From CAWCDJ01 sp963836015 (GTDB lineage Bacteria; Acidobacteriota; Terriglobia; Bryobacterales; Bryobacteraceae), in contig CAWIIF010000004.1 in the NCBI GenBank assembly GCA_963836015.1, forward strand, positions 124,001 through 188,000: a stretch of 64,000 bases of DNA, in the 5' to 3' direction. The position numbers were made by a program, and so were the translations under genes. Below are positions 16,692 to 26,007 of this stretch, piece after piece (positions within the stretch are counted from its first letter, which is position 1; each line of letters opens with the position of its first letter). The notes under the pieces are model-generated. The model searched no databases. It saw only the letters and a program-made list of their open reading frames with translations, and was not told the origin of the DNA.

Positions 16692-17570
16692 TTAGGGCGC
16701 GCCGGGGATTCGCATCGCGATCCGGCGAAGGTTGCGGATATCCTCGCCCGGGTTGGCGGAGAGCAGTAAGAGGTCGGCACGCTTGCCTTCCTCGATGGTG
16801 CCGGCGTCGGATTGGCGGAGCGCGGCCGCTCCGTTGCGGGTGGCGGCTACCAGCACGTCGAGCGGAGGCACGCCGGCATCGGCGAGCATCTCGAGTTCGG
16901 CCTGAACGTCTCCCCCGGATGCCACCGCCAGCGGTACCCCAGCCTGGAATAGTTTCCGCGTGTTGCGCTTAGCGACTTCAAGCCCGCTACCGGCGGAGCG
17001 CAGCGCGGGAGCGAAGACGATACGAAGATCGCGTAGGTGGGCCATCAACACGGGGTCCAGGTCTTCGGTATCGCGAATCATCCCGACGAAGCCAACGGCG
17101 CCCGAATCCACCAGGCGCCGGACTTCCGCGAGTGTAGAGATGCGGGCGAACACGGGGGTTCCGGACGTTCGGGCGGTTTCGAGCGCCGCATCGGCGGTCT
17201 CCACGGAGACACTGTCGAGCACGATCAGCGGAACGTGCTGAGCGGCCATTGCCGACACTTGAGAGCGCGCCTCGGCGGGGACCGTCGCGCGCAAGGTCTT
17301 GGCCTGCGCCAGAATATCGATGGGCTGCGGAACGAGATACTTGCCGGAACCATCTATTTTGTCCGCCTCAGCTGGAATCGGCACGTTCGAGCGCCGGCCC
17401 GCGGCGGCGATGCGGTCGCCCGACACGATGACCACGGAATCCGTAAGCGGCGGCCCGCCGTTGCCGTCGATCAGAACGGCTCCCAGGATCGCCTCCGTAT
17501 GGCCTCCGCCGGGCGGCTTGCAGGCGCATAGCCCGAAGACCATGAAAATCAAAACGGTTCGCTGTAACAT
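16692..17570 (-). CDS. Amidohydrolase-like lipoprotein lacking the HxH metal motif
   Basis: About 292 residues from ATG 17570, chosen for its GAGGGG ribosome site and because it begins a lipoprotein signal with lipobox LCAC (MLQRTVLIFMVFGLCACKPPG). The fold follows imidazolonepropionase-like amidohydrolases: an N-terminal beta sandwich (AVLIDGNGGPPLTDSVVIVSGDRI) and C-terminal ATRNGAAALRQSDAGTIEEGKRADLLLL. Where active relatives have GxxDxHxH the sequence reads VPQPIDILAQ, so the two metal-binding histidines are absent, and the protein is about 100 residues shorter than usual. It is probably not a hydrolase in the normal sense and may bind a ligand or be decaying. Confidence 0.75.
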   Translation of the reverse strand: MLQRTVLIFMVFGLCACKPPGGGHTEAILGAVLIDGNGGPPLTDSVVIVSGDRIAAAGRRSNVPIPAEADKIDGSGKYLVPQPIDILAQAKTLRATVPAEARSQVSAMAAQHVPLIVLDSVSVETADAALETARTSGTPVFARISTLAEVRRLVDSGAVGFVGMIRDTEDLDPVLMAHLRDLRIVFAPALRSAGSGLEVAKRNTRKLFQAGVPLAVASGGDVQAELEMLADAGVPPLDVLVAATRNGAAALRQSDAGTIEEGKRADLLLLSANPGEDIRNLRRIAMRIPGAP

Positions 17571-17612
17571 GAACCCCTCATCATATCCGAGCGAACCAGT
17601 TGACACTGGGAG

Positions 17613-17618
17613 TACAAT
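17613..17618 (+). promoter_or_regulatory. -10-like TACAAT nine bases before start codon
   Basis: TACAAT ends nine bases before ATG 17628, and no Shine-Dalgarno sequence lies between. A TTGACA is present at 17600-17605, but only seven bases separate it from TACAAT, so the two cannot act as a normal pair. A very short leader is likely. Confidence 0.35.
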
Positions 17619-17627
17619 CGACCTGAT

Positions 17628-18380
17628 ATGACTCCAGAAAGCGTACAGGCCCCCGAGCCTTCCCCCGCGGGAATGGGTGAGTTCGCGCGGATTACCGGCG
17701 TCTTCTTCGAGCCGGGAAAGACGTTTCAGGACATCGCCGACCGGCCCCGGTGGGTCGTCCCTGTGGTGCTGATCATCCTGGTGTCAATTGTGTACATGGT
17801 TCTCTACACGCAGCACGTCGGGTGGGAGCGCATGATGCGCCACCAGATGGAAACCAGTTCCCGCGCGGCACAGATGACCAACGAGCAGAAGGAGCAGGCG
17901 ATCGCGACGCAGGCCCGCTTCGCTCCGATTGCCGGCTATGTGGGAGCGGTTGTGGGCCTACCGATCTACCTGCTTGTATCGTCGGCCGTCCTGCTGGCGA
18001 TCGTGGCCGGTATGATGTCGGCGTCGGTGAAGTTCAAGCAGATCTTTGCGGTGATGGCCTATGCCAGCTTGACCGGGCTGGTATCGGCGATTCTTACCAT
18101 TGTGGTGATGTTCCTGAAGAATCCCGACGATTTCAACATGCAGAATCCCCTGGTCTTCAATCCGGGGGCGTTCATGGATCCGCTCAGCACCCCGAAATTC
18201 CTGTATTCGCTCGCCGGTTCGCTCGACCTGTTCGTCTTCTGGAACATCTTCCTCATCGCCACCGGAATCAAAGCTGCGGCAGGCAAACGGATGTCTTTCG
18301 GCAAAGCACTGTTTGCGGTGGTGCTGCCGTGGGGCGTCTTCGTGCTCGGCAAGTCGGCGCTTGCGGGGATGTTCGGGTAG
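17628..18380 (+). CDS. Yip1-family membrane protein
   Basis: A 250-residue integral membrane protein. The N-terminal part (GEFARITGVFFEPGKTFQDIADRPRWVVPVV, read as two short motifs around residue 20-45) is typical of bacterial Yip1/YIP1-domain proteins, which are common in Acidobacteria. About five hydrophobic segments follow, near residues 40-60, 105-125, 135-155, 185-205 and 225-245. The function of the family in bacteria is not established. It is convergent with the following minus-strand gene; the 39-base gap holds an imperfect GC hairpin (18390-18411) without a T run. Confidence 0.78.
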   Translation: MTPESVQAPEPSPAGMGEFARITGVFFEPGKTFQDIADRPRWVVPVVLIILVSIVYMVLYTQHVGWERMMRHQMETSSRAAQMTNEQKEQAIATQARFAPIAGYVGAVVGLPIYLLVSSAVLLAIVAGMMSASVKFKQIFAVMAYASLTGLVSAILTIVVMFLKNPDDFNMQNPLVFNPGAFMDPLSTPKFLYSLAGSLDLFVFWNIFLIATGIKAAAGKRMSFGKALFAVVLPWGVFVLGKSALAGMFG

Positions 18381-18419
18381 GGTGACGGAGGGCAGGCCGG
18401 GAGGCCCGCCCCACTTGGT

Positions 18420-20639
18420 TCAATGCGTGATCGGGAGGATCACTCCGCTCTCGGAGGTTTTGCCGCTCGTCTGAATGGCGATCGGATAATCGCCATCCGC
18501 GAGGGCCGGCACCGTGAAGTTGATCTGAAACAGGCCGACCCCTACCAGTCCGGCGTAGGATGCCGTAACGCTCGCGCTGCCGATCGACACCGTCACTGGA
18601 CTTGAGAATACAACCGGCGAATTGACCAGGCTGCCTGCAGGTGATGCTCCCAGGCCCGTTCCATAAAGCTGGATGATGTCGCCCGCTTTGGCCTTGGCGA
18701 GCTGCGGGTAGAGCGCCGGGTCGCCGACGATCGTGTAAGTGCCGTTATACAGCGCCGACGGAAAATTCCTGCCGCTCAAGGTGTAGTAGAAGAGCCCGGG
18801 GGCGCTCGGCACCGCGGCGACCGTCAGGGTGTTGCTGGAAACACCATTATTGATGACCACGACGGAAACGTTGCCGGACAGGTTGGCCGGGGCCTGAACG
18901 TTAACCTGCGTCGGGCTGATGTAATACACGGGAGCCAGCAGGCCGTTGATTTTCACTTGAACGCCGCTCAGCGAAGTGGGAAGCAGGTCGCCGTTGGTGA
19001 AATCGCTATCGGCCCAGGTCCTGGTCGCGCTGGAAAGATTGGCGCCCTTAATCTCGACCCAGGAGCCGGCCACGATCCCGTCCTGGTGGGTCGCTCCATT
19101 GGCTGCGCTCGAGATGGTGGGCCCAGCGGCGGCCCCGGCGGGCGGCTCGCGGTACATGGCGATGCCGCCAGTGTCCCACCAGAAGAGGTACAACCGGTCG
19201 TTGCCTCCAAAGGCCGCGGCCATAGCGGCGGGATACACGGAGTAGCCGGCGGTGACGTCCAGGGGGCCGGCGGCGCAGGTGGTCCATTGGACAAAGTCAT
19301 CCGATCGCGACAACTTGGGGTTGCCGCACTGGTAGTTCCCCGAGCTGCCGTTTTCGCCGAAGAAGGCGGCCCCCCGTCCCTGGGAGTCCACGGCCAGGTC
19401 GAAGGGGTAGTCGGTGCTGGAATCGCCATCCGGAGGAATCACCACGGGTGTGGACCACGACAGCCCGCCGTCATCCGACTTTGTGGAATGAAGCCCGACG
19501 CCGTAGTCGGCATCGCTCCGAATCACGAAGGCTAACACTCGGGGATTCAGACCAAAGTAGGCCAGTTTCACCGCCAGTTCGTCGGACTGGTTGTTCTGGC
19601 TGTCCATGACTTTGACAGGCGCCGATCCGCCCGCCGGCTTCCAATACATCAGGACGACGTTATAGTCGCTGTTCAAGTCACGGGCCCACCAGGCGATTCC
19701 AGGGTTGCCGGAGCTGTCCAGTGCCAGCGATGGCGCAACCGAAGCCTCCGCCAGATCGATTCCCGATACTTGCGGGGCTGATTTTGCGATCCAGGTGCTC
19801 GAATCGGATCCCAGCTTTCCAGTGACATACTGGATCCCTTGCGAGTCCACCGTGTACGCCAGGTGAATATTGCCGCCGGCGAGGACGATGGAAGGGCCGG
19901 ACGCGCTGCTCCCTTCATTCGTGAAAGCGGCCTTTTGGCTCCAGGTGACGCCGGTGTCGTTCGAGACGAACACGCGCATGCTGCCGTCGCCATACTCCGT
20001 GGCGATCGCAAACACGCCGGTCGATGGGTCGCAGCCAATCGAGATACTGGGGCGGAAGCTGGTGGCGATGTCCCCGGCCACGGTCACCGTGGTCATGTCG
20101 TTCCACCTGTAAAGCGCCCGGCTCCAGGAACGAAATACGACCTTGGTATCGGACCTGTCGGAGTCGCCGTTCGGATCCTCGAACACCCAGGCCAGTGCAG
20201 GGTCTCCATTGGTATCGAGGGCGAGTGAGATATCGTAGGCGAAATTTTGAGCGATGTAGGAATCAGCCGGCCCTGGGGCAGTTGCCGCGGTCGAGAATCC
20301 CGAGGGAGGCGGGCCCACGGTCACCTCGCTGGACGGGCTGCTGGCGCCGGCTACGGCATTCGCGATGACGTGGTATTGGTAGGTCGTATAGGGATCCACC
20401 TGAGTATCCGAAAAGGTCGTGGCGGACGCGGTTCCGATGCCGGCGTAGATGCCGCCCAACACCCGCCTTTCCACGGAGTAACTGGCGGCGGTCCCGCTCC
20501 AGGCGAGATCTACCCGCTTACTGGTGGCGGCCTTGACCGTAAGTCCTGTGGGTGCTTGTGCCTGGACCGGGAGGGCGGCGCACAGCATCAGGGCGCCTCC
20601 CACGAGTGCGGTGTGGAGATAGGTTCTTCTGGTACTCAT
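18420..20639 (-). CDS. Secreted TIGR03437-domain protein with fibronectin-like N-terminus
   Basis: About 739 residues from ATG 20639, preferred to 20666 because it begins a clean signal peptide (MSTRRTYLHTALVGGALMLC). A fibronectin type III-like domain comes first (about 30-110; PTGLTVKAATSKRVDLAW). The middle, with repeated phrases on time-series-like beta strands, resembles a sialidase-type propeller (SNDTGVTW, KSDDGGLSW are Asp boxes). The C-terminal ~230 residues are the TIGR03437 domain (VQAPANLSGNVSVVV; IQLYGTGLGASP; GLFQINFTVPALADG). The TIGR03437 domain is typical of Solibacter-type secreted proteins. The function is unknown; an extracellular carbohydrate-binding or structural role fits. 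Confidence 0.8.
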   Translation of the reverse strand: MSTRRTYLHTALVGGALMLCAALPVQAQAPTGLTVKAATSKRVDLAWSGTAASYSVERRVLGGIYAGIGTASATTFSDTQVDPYTTYQYHVIANAVAGASSPSSEVTVGPPPSGFSTAATAPGPADSYIAQNFAYDISLALDTNGDPALAWVFEDPNGDSDRSDTKVVFRSWSRALYRWNDMTTVTVAGDIATSFRPSISIGCDPSTGVFAIATEYGDGSMRVFVSNDTGVTWSQKAAFTNEGSSASGPSIVLAGGNIHLAYTVDSQGIQYVTGKLGSDSSTWIAKSAPQVSGIDLAEASVAPSLALDSSGNPGIAWWARDLNSDYNVVLMYWKPAGGSAPVKVMDSQNNQSDELAVKLAYFGLNPRVLAFVIRSDADYGVGLHSTKSDDGGLSWSTPVVIPPDGDSSTDYPFDLAVDSQGRGAAFFGENGSSGNYQCGNPKLSRSDDFVQWTTCAAGPLDVTAGYSVYPAAMAAAFGGNDRLYLFWWDTGGIAMYREPPAGAAAGPTISSAANGATHQDGIVAGSWVEIKGANLSSATRTWADSDFTNGDLLPTSLSGVQVKINGLLAPVYYISPTQVNVQAPANLSGNVSVVVINNGVSSNTLTVAAVPSAPGLFYYTLSGRNFPSALYNGTYTIVGDPALYPQLAKAKAGDIIQLYGTGLGASPAGSLVNSPVVFSSPVTVSIGSASVTASYAGLVGVGLFQINFTVPALADGDYPIAIQTSGKTSESGVILPITH

Positions 20640-20707
20640 GCAATTGTACGCAGGAAAACAGAGCAAACCGGGTCATGTAGAATAAGGAAGTTCGTCAGGG
20701 GAACTGC

Positions 20708-21283
20708 TTGTCCGGGCCGGTGGATGTAACTCAACTCCTCATCGATTGGAGAAACGGAAGCAAGACCGCGCTCGATGCCATGACACCGGTGTTGTACGAG
20801 GAACTCCGCCGTCTGGCCCGCCATTTCCTCTCCGCCGAGCGCCCCGACCACACCCTACAGGCGACCGCCCTGGTGCATGAGGCATACCTCCGGCTGATCG
20901 ACCAAAGGGCTGTTGACTGGAAGAATCGCGCGCAGTTTCTTGGACTTGCAGCCAGCATGATGCGCCGCATCCTGATCAACTATGCGGAGGCGCATAATGC
21001 GGCCAAACGGTCGGGAAGCGCCCAGATCGTCGCCCTCGAGGACGCCTTGGGGGTCTTTACCCACCCCCGGGTGGATGTGCTGGAGTTGAACCGCTCGCTC
21101 GACCGGCTGACCGGGATCGACCCGCAGCAGGGCAAGGTGGTGGAGCTGCGCTATTTCGGCGGCCTTTCCATCGAGGAGACCGCGGAAGTGATGGGGATAT
21201 CCCCCTCCACCGTTAAGCGCGAGTGGGGGACCGCCAGGCTCTGGCTGATGCAGCAGATGGACGGGGGCCAGGCAGTGCAATGA
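20708..21283 (+). CDS. ECF-type RNA polymerase sigma factor (TIGR02999-like)
   Basis: A 191-residue sigma factor. Region 2 spans about residues 15-90 (YEELRRLARHFLSAERPDHTLQ, then ALVHEAYLRL) and region 4 about 125-180 with the helix-turn-helix LSIEETAEVMGISPSTVKREW. The start is probably TTG 20708, which has AGGGGA five bases upstream; GTG 20720 would shorten it by four residues but has no ribosome site. The family, common in Acidobacteria and Planctomycetes, is typically encoded next to a Ser/Thr kinase, as here: its stop overlaps the kinase ATG (ATGA). The kinase likely controls or responds to it; there is no anti-sigma factor gene next to it. Confidence 0.93.
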   Translation: MSGPVDVTQLLIDWRNGSKTALDAMTPVLYEELRRLARHFLSAERPDHTLQATALVHEAYLRLIDQRAVDWKNRAQFLGLAASMMRRILINYAEAHNAAKRSGSAQIVALEDALGVFTHPRVDVLELNRSLDRLTGIDPQQGKVVELRYFGGLSIEETAEVMGISPSTVKREWGTARLWLMQQMDGGQAVQ

Positions 21284-23745
21284 CCGCCGAACGATGGCCC
21301 GAGGTCAAAGCGGTGCTGGGCAGCCTCCTGGATGCAGACCGGGACGACCGCCCGGCGCTCCTCGACCGCCTGTGCGGAACGGATTCCGAGCTGCGGCAAT
21401 CGGTCGAATCGCTGCTGGCGCTGGAATCGGAGGCCGGCGAGGCACTCCATTCGGCGGCCCTGCCGGGAGCCGCGCTGCGGGCCGAGGCGAGTGTGCCGGA
21501 AACCATCGGGCCGTACCGGGTGCTGCGCGAGATCGGCCGCGGCGGCATGGGGCTGGTCTACCTGGGAGAGCGCGCCGACGGCGAGTTCCACAAGCAGGCC
21601 GCTATCAAAGTCATCACCGGCACCCTGCGCCATCCGGACCTGGACCAGCGCTTCCGGCGCGAGCGGCAGATCCTGGCACAGCTCGACCATCCGGGGATCG
21701 CGCGGCTGCTGGATGGCGGCGCTACCGAACACGGGCAGCCGTACTTCATCATGGAGTACGTAGACGGCCTGCCGTTGATCGAGTATTGCGAGCGCCAAGG
21801 GCTGGATGTCGCGGAGCGCCTGCGCCTGTTTTTGGCGGTCTGCGATGCGGTGGCGTACGCCCACCAGCGACTGATCGTGCACCGCGATCTCAAGCCCGGC
21901 AACATTCTGGTGACGGCCGGCGGCGTTCCCAAGCTGCTCGATTTCGGACTGGCGCGCGCGCTGAACGGGGAAGGTCCCGCCGAGGATATTACGGTTGCCG
22001 GCATTCCGCTCATGACGCCCGCCTATGCCAGCCCGGAGCAGGTGCGGGGCGAGCCTTACACGGTGTCCGGAGACGTCTACTCGCTAGGCGTGGTTTTCTT
22101 CGAACTCCTGGCCGGGCGGCGGCCCTACCGTGTCACCACCGGATCGCTGGCGGAGCTGGCGCAGGTGATTTGCGAGCAGGATCCGCTGCCCCTGAGCGCG
22201 GCCGGGCCGGAGCGGCTGAAACGCCGCTTGGCGGGGGACCTGGAGAACATCGCCGCGCAAGCCCTCGCCAAAGACGCCCGGCGGCGATACGCCACCGTCG
22301 AGCATTTCGCGTCCGACGTCCGCCGCCATCTCGAGGGGCTGCCGGTCTCGGCGCGTCCGGCAACGCTGCGGTACCGTGCGGGGAAGTTCCTCGGGCGGCA
22401 TCGTGTGGCCGCTCCATCGAGCGCGCTGGCGCTGGCGCTGATCCTGGCTTTTGGCGGCTCCGCCTGGTGGGAGGCGCGGCGGGCACAGCGGCGATTCGAT
22501 CAGGTGCGCGGCCTGGCCCACTCCGTGCTCTTCGAACTGCACGACGCCATTGCGCGCGTGCCGGGGTCCACCGCGGCGCGCGAGCTGCTGGTACGGCGGG
22601 CGCTCGAATACCTCGAGAACCTCTCGCGCGAGGCGGGCTCTAATCCCGATTTGTCGCGCGAGGTGGCACTGGGATACGAACGCGTCGGCGCGGTCGAGGG
22701 CGATATGTCGGAATCGAGCCTCGGTAGGGTGCCGGCGGCGCTCGAGAGCTTCCGCCGCGCGGAGCAGATTCTGCGCCGGCTGCTGGACCGCGACCAGGCC
22801 GACGATTCCGTGCGGCGCGACTACCGCCGCGTGGCCAACGAGCTGGCATCTGCCTACGCCAACGCCGGGCGGTTTCGCGAAGCGGGAGAGCTCGCGCATC
22901 GCAACGTTTCCGTCTCCGAAGCGGTGCTGCGCCGGCGTCCGGCCGACCCGGCGGCGATCGGCGACCTTCTGGCGACTGAGTCCTCCCTCGCGGACCTGGT
23001 CACCGACCAGGAGCGCTACGCCGAAGCGATCGAGGTGCGCGAGAAGGTGCTGGCGCTGGCCCGCCGGCTGGTGGAACTTCGGCCGCGCGAGCCGGAAGCG
23101 CAGCGAACGCTGGCGGTGGCCGGGAAGCGGCTGGGCGCGCTCTACGGCGTAACCGGCCGCTACCGCGAGTGCCGCGACGCGTACGACCAGGCGCGTGTCA
23201 TCGATGAGCAGCTCCACCGTATGAACGCGTCCGACCAGCGCACACGCCTGGACCTCTCGTACGACTACAGCGATCTGGGCTGGGTGGCGGCGAGGCTCGG
23301 CAGCTACGAAGAGGCGCTGGCATCGCACCGCCGCGCGCTGGCTTTGCGGAACGAGGCGGCGCAGGCGGATCCCAACGATTTCCGGGCGGCGGTTGCGGTG
23401 GCCAGCAGCACCGACCGGATCGGAACGGTGCTCCACAAAATGGGCGATCTCCAGGGATCGCTTCTCGAATTGCAGCGGGCCATCGCCCTGTACGAGGCGC
23501 TGGCACGGCGTCCGGGCGCCGACTGGAGCACGGTGCGCAGCCTGGCGGAAGTGCGGGTGGACGCGGCCGAGACCCTGACCGCTCTCGGCGGACCCGGCAA
23601 CCAGGATCGCGCCGTGGCGGTATACGAGCAGGCACGCCGGGCCTACATCGGGCTGCGCGACCGGGGCGTGCTTCCGGCCGCCGCGGCGAGACGAATCCCC
23701 GAAATCGAGGCCGCCGCGGCTGCCATCAGGCCCGCCGGGCGATAA
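21280..23745 (+). CDS. Membrane Ser/Thr protein kinase with TPR-type C-terminal half
   Basis: An 821-residue kinase that starts at ATG 21280, overlapping the sigma-factor stop. The kinase domain spans about 77-335: glycine loop IGRGGMG (86-92), the AIKVI lysine, HRDLKPGN (near 201) and DFGLA. One membrane segment follows (about 377-396, ALALALILAFGG). The C-terminal ~420 residues form a helical tract with TPR-like repeats (YEEALASHRRALALRNEAAQADP and similar), probably extracytoplasmic. The arrangement of an ECF sigma gene coupled to a TPR kinase is characteristic of Acidobacteria. The kinase probably senses an external cue and phosphorylates the sigma factor or a partner; this is inference. 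Confidence 0.92.
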   Translation: MTAERWPEVKAVLGSLLDADRDDRPALLDRLCGTDSELRQSVESLLALESEAGEALHSAALPGAALRAEASVPETIGPYRVLREIGRGGMGLVYLGERADGEFHKQAAIKVITGTLRHPDLDQRFRRERQILAQLDHPGIARLLDGGATEHGQPYFIMEYVDGLPLIEYCERQGLDVAERLRLFLAVCDAVAYAHQRLIVHRDLKPGNILVTAGGVPKLLDFGLARALNGEGPAEDITVAGIPLMTPAYASPEQVRGEPYTVSGDVYSLGVVFFELLAGRRPYRVTTGSLAELAQVICEQDPLPLSAAGPERLKRRLAGDLENIAAQALAKDARRRYATVEHFASDVRRHLEGLPVSARPATLRYRAGKFLGRHRVAAPSSALALALILAFGGSAWWEARRAQRRFDQVRGLAHSVLFELHDAIARVPGSTAARELLVRRALEYLENLSREAGSNPDLSREVALGYERVGAVEGDMSESSLGRVPAALESFRRAEQILRRLLDRDQADDSVRRDYRRVANELASAYANAGRFREAGELAHRNVSVSEAVLRRRPADPAAIGDLLATESSLADLVTDQERYAEAIEVREKVLALARRLVELRPREPEAQRTLAVAGKRLGALYGVTGRYRECRDAYDQARVIDEQLHRMNASDQRTRLDLSYDYSDLGWVAARLGSYEEALASHRRALALRNEAAQADPNDFRAAVAVASSTDRIGTVLHKMGDLQGSLLELQRAIALYEALARRPGADWSTVRSLAEVRVDAAETLTALGGPGNQDRAVAVYEQARRAYIGLRDRGVLPAAAARRIPEIEAAAAAIRPAGR

Positions 23746-23840
23746 GGCGCGTCCGGAGCTGCCGGGGCGATCGCAAAACCGCCGGATAGCCGCGGGCCCG
23801 GCATTCACAACCGATTGTGTCATGATGTGATTTCGATCAG

Positions 23841-24296
23841 ATGCCGGGGACACGAATCGTGGTGCTGGTAGGGCTGCCGGGCTCGGGCAAATCCACGTAC
23901 CTCGCCGAGAGAGGCCTGTCGGGCCTCTCTTCCGACGGGATCCGGCGCCTGCTGGCCGATGATGAAACCGACCAGTCCATTCACGACCGGGTCTTTCAGA
24001 CCCTGCGCTACCTGCTGCGGCAGCGCCTGGCGATCGAGCGGCCGGCTACCTATATCGACGCAACCAACCTGACTCCGCAGGAGCGGGCCCCCTACCTCGG
24101 AATCGGCCGGGCCTACGGATGCGGGGTGGAAGCGATCTTCTTCGACGTGCCGTTGGATGTCTGCCGCCGGCGGAACGCGGCGCGCCACCGCGTGGTGCCG
24201 GAGGAGGCTATGGAGAAGATGGCTGCCAAGCTCGTGCCGCCGTCGCCCGCGGAAGGTTTCGACCAGGTCACGACCGTCGGGCCGGCTTCCGAATGA
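23841..24296 (+). CDS. P-loop kinase of the AAA_33/polynucleotide-kinase-like family
   Basis: A 151-residue cytoplasmic protein with a Walker A motif GLPGSGKST (residues 10-18), then SSDGIRRLLADD and, near residue 70, YIDATNLT, followed by FFDVPLDVCRRRNAARHR (a lid or substrate-binding region). This pattern matches small AAA_33 kinases similar to polynucleotide kinase or zeta-like proteins. The exact substrate, a nucleic-acid end or a small metabolite, cannot be told. No antitoxin-like partner is adjacent. No Shine-Dalgarno sequence is evident before the ATG. Confidence 0.82.
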   Translation: MPGTRIVVLVGLPGSGKSTYLAERGLSGLSSDGIRRLLADDETDQSIHDRVFQTLRYLLRQRLAIERPATYIDATNLTPQERAPYLGIGRAYGCGVEAIFFDVPLDVCRRRNAARHRVVPEEAMEKMAAKLVPPSPAEGFDQVTTVGPASE

Positions 24297-24377
24297 CCCC
24301 CGGCGCGCGCCATCGTTATCGCTAAAAACGGGTGAGTACCGCTGGACTCCGGCGCTGCGCGGTGTAAGAATGTGTTC

Positions 24378-25991
24378 ATGCCGGAGACCGTAATCGTCAT
24401 TGCTAGCGGCGATCTTCGCCTGTCCGCCAATCAGAAATGCTGGCCGGCGCAGGCGCGAGCTGAAGAAGCCGTCATGAACGCCATCCGTCGCGAGGGCCAT
24501 GAAGTACGCCGCGGACATCCCTGCAGTTCGGAGAAGGGCCACGGCTTTATCGACAGCCAGAAATACGGGATGGAGGTGTTCCGCGGCATCCCGGAAGCGG
24601 CGCCGCTGGTCGTGGTGGAAGCTGTCTGGCAATACAGTCACCACGTGCTTGCCGGCCTTCACACCCATCGCGGGCCGATCCTGACCGTCGCGAACTGGAG
24701 CGGTGAGTGGCCCGGCCTGGTCGGCATGTTGAATTTGAATGCTTCGCTCACCAAGGCCGGGGTCGCCTACAGCACGCTTTGGAGCGAGGCTTTCACGGAC
24801 GAGTTCTTTCTCTCGGGCCTACGCCGCTGGCTGGCCGGGGAGACTCTGCAGCACGACCTCAGCCACGTCAAGCCGCTCGGACAGTTCCGCCTCCCGGCGG
24901 ATGCCGAAGCGATCGGCTCGCGGCAGGCCGCGAACCTGCGGCGTGCCAAAGCCATCATGGGCATCTTCGACGAGGGCTGCATGGGGATGTACAACGCCAT
25001 CATCCCGGACGAGCTGCTGCACGCGACCGGCGTGTTCAAGGAGCGGCTCAGCCAGTCGGCGTTGTTCGCCGAGATGCGGCAGGTGGGCGAAGTGGAGGCG
25101 CGCGGAATCCGCCGGTGGCTGGATGAACGCGGCGTCCAATTCCGCACCGGGACGAATCCGGAGACCGACCTCACCGACGACCAGATTCTCGAACAGTGCA
25201 AGATGTACGCGGCGGCGCTGCGCATCGCCGACGATTTCGGCTGCGACGCGATCGGGATCCAATACCAGCAGGGCCTGAAGGACCTGGCGCCCGCATCCGA
25301 CCTGGCCGAAGGGCTGCTGAACAACGTGGACCGCCCTCCCGTGACGGCGCGCGGCAATGGCCGTGTGCTGTATGAAGGGCGCGCCCTGCCGCACTTCAAC
25401 GAAGTGGACGAGTGCGCCGGGCTGGACGCCCTGGTGACCAACCGGATCTGGACCGAATTGGGCTACGATCCTGAAACGACCCTCCACGACGTACGCTACG
25501 GCGAGTCATATCCGGTGAACGGGCGCGAAGAGTTCGTATGGGTCTTCGAGATCTCGGGCGCCGTGCCTCCGGCCCACTTCATCGGCGGATACGCCGGCGC
25601 GAGCAGCGAGCGCCAGCCTCCCATGTATTTCCGCCTGGGCGGCGGCAGCCTGAAAGGCGTCAGCAAGCCGGGGGAGATCGTGTGGAGCCGGATCTTTGTG
25701 GATGGCGGGCGCCTGAAGGTGGATGTCGGCCGCGCCCGGGTGGTCGAACTTCCCGAAGAGGAGACGGAACGGCGCTGGCGCATCACCACGCCGCAGTGGC
25801 CCATCATGCACGCGGTGCTCTACGGGGTTAGCCGCGATCAGTTGATGGCGCGGCACAAATCCAACCACGTGCAGGTTGCATATGCGCCGGATGCCGCCGC
25901 GGCCAACCGTGCGCTCGCGGCCAAGGCCGCGATGTTCCGGGATATGGGGCTGGAGGTGTCTGTCTGCGGCTCCGGCCACGGGCTGGAATAG
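24378..25991 (+). CDS. L-fucose/L-arabinose isomerase-like protein
   Basis: A 537-residue protein (start ATG 24378; GTG 24372 possible). It has the pattern of the fucose isomerase-like family: an N-terminal substrate-binding part with VVVEAVWQYSHHV and a central part with IMGIFDEGCMGMYNAIIPDELL, then CDAIGIQYQQGLKDLAPASD and the C-terminal beta-barrel segment with HFIGGYAG and YFRLGGGSLKG. Family members convert aldoses and ketoses such as fucose and fuculose using a divalent metal. Catalytic residues were not mapped one by one, so the enzyme may act on another sugar. A -10-like TAAGAAT lies 6 bases before ATG 24378, again suggesting a leaderless transcript. Confidence 0.8.
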   Translation: MPETVIVIASGDLRLSANQKCWPAQARAEEAVMNAIRREGHEVRRGHPCSSEKGHGFIDSQKYGMEVFRGIPEAAPLVVVEAVWQYSHHVLAGLHTHRGPILTVANWSGEWPGLVGMLNLNASLTKAGVAYSTLWSEAFTDEFFLSGLRRWLAGETLQHDLSHVKPLGQFRLPADAEAIGSRQAANLRRAKAIMGIFDEGCMGMYNAIIPDELLHATGVFKERLSQSALFAEMRQVGEVEARGIRRWLDERGVQFRTGTNPETDLTDDQILEQCKMYAAALRIADDFGCDAIGIQYQQGLKDLAPASDLAEGLLNNVDRPPVTARGNGRVLYEGRALPHFNEVDECAGLDALVTNRIWTELGYDPETTLHDVRYGESYPVNGREEFVWVFEISGAVPPAHFIGGYAGASSERQPPMYFRLGGGSLKGVSKPGEIVWSRIFVDGGRLKVDVGRARVVELPEEETERRWRITTPQWPIMHAVLYGVSRDQLMARHKSNHVQVAYAPDAAAANRALAAKAAMFRDMGLEVSVCGSGHGLE

Positions 25992-26007
25992 GCGCGAACG
26001 TCCGGCA

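Noticed and set aside
17600..17618. TTGACA/TACAAT as a normal promoter pair before the Yip1-like gene
   Set aside because: The spacer is only seven bases, far from the 16-18 needed.
18390..18411. Terminator between the Yip1-like and TIGR03437 genes
   Set aside because: The hairpin has an A-C mismatch and no T run on either side, so it was not listed as a terminator.
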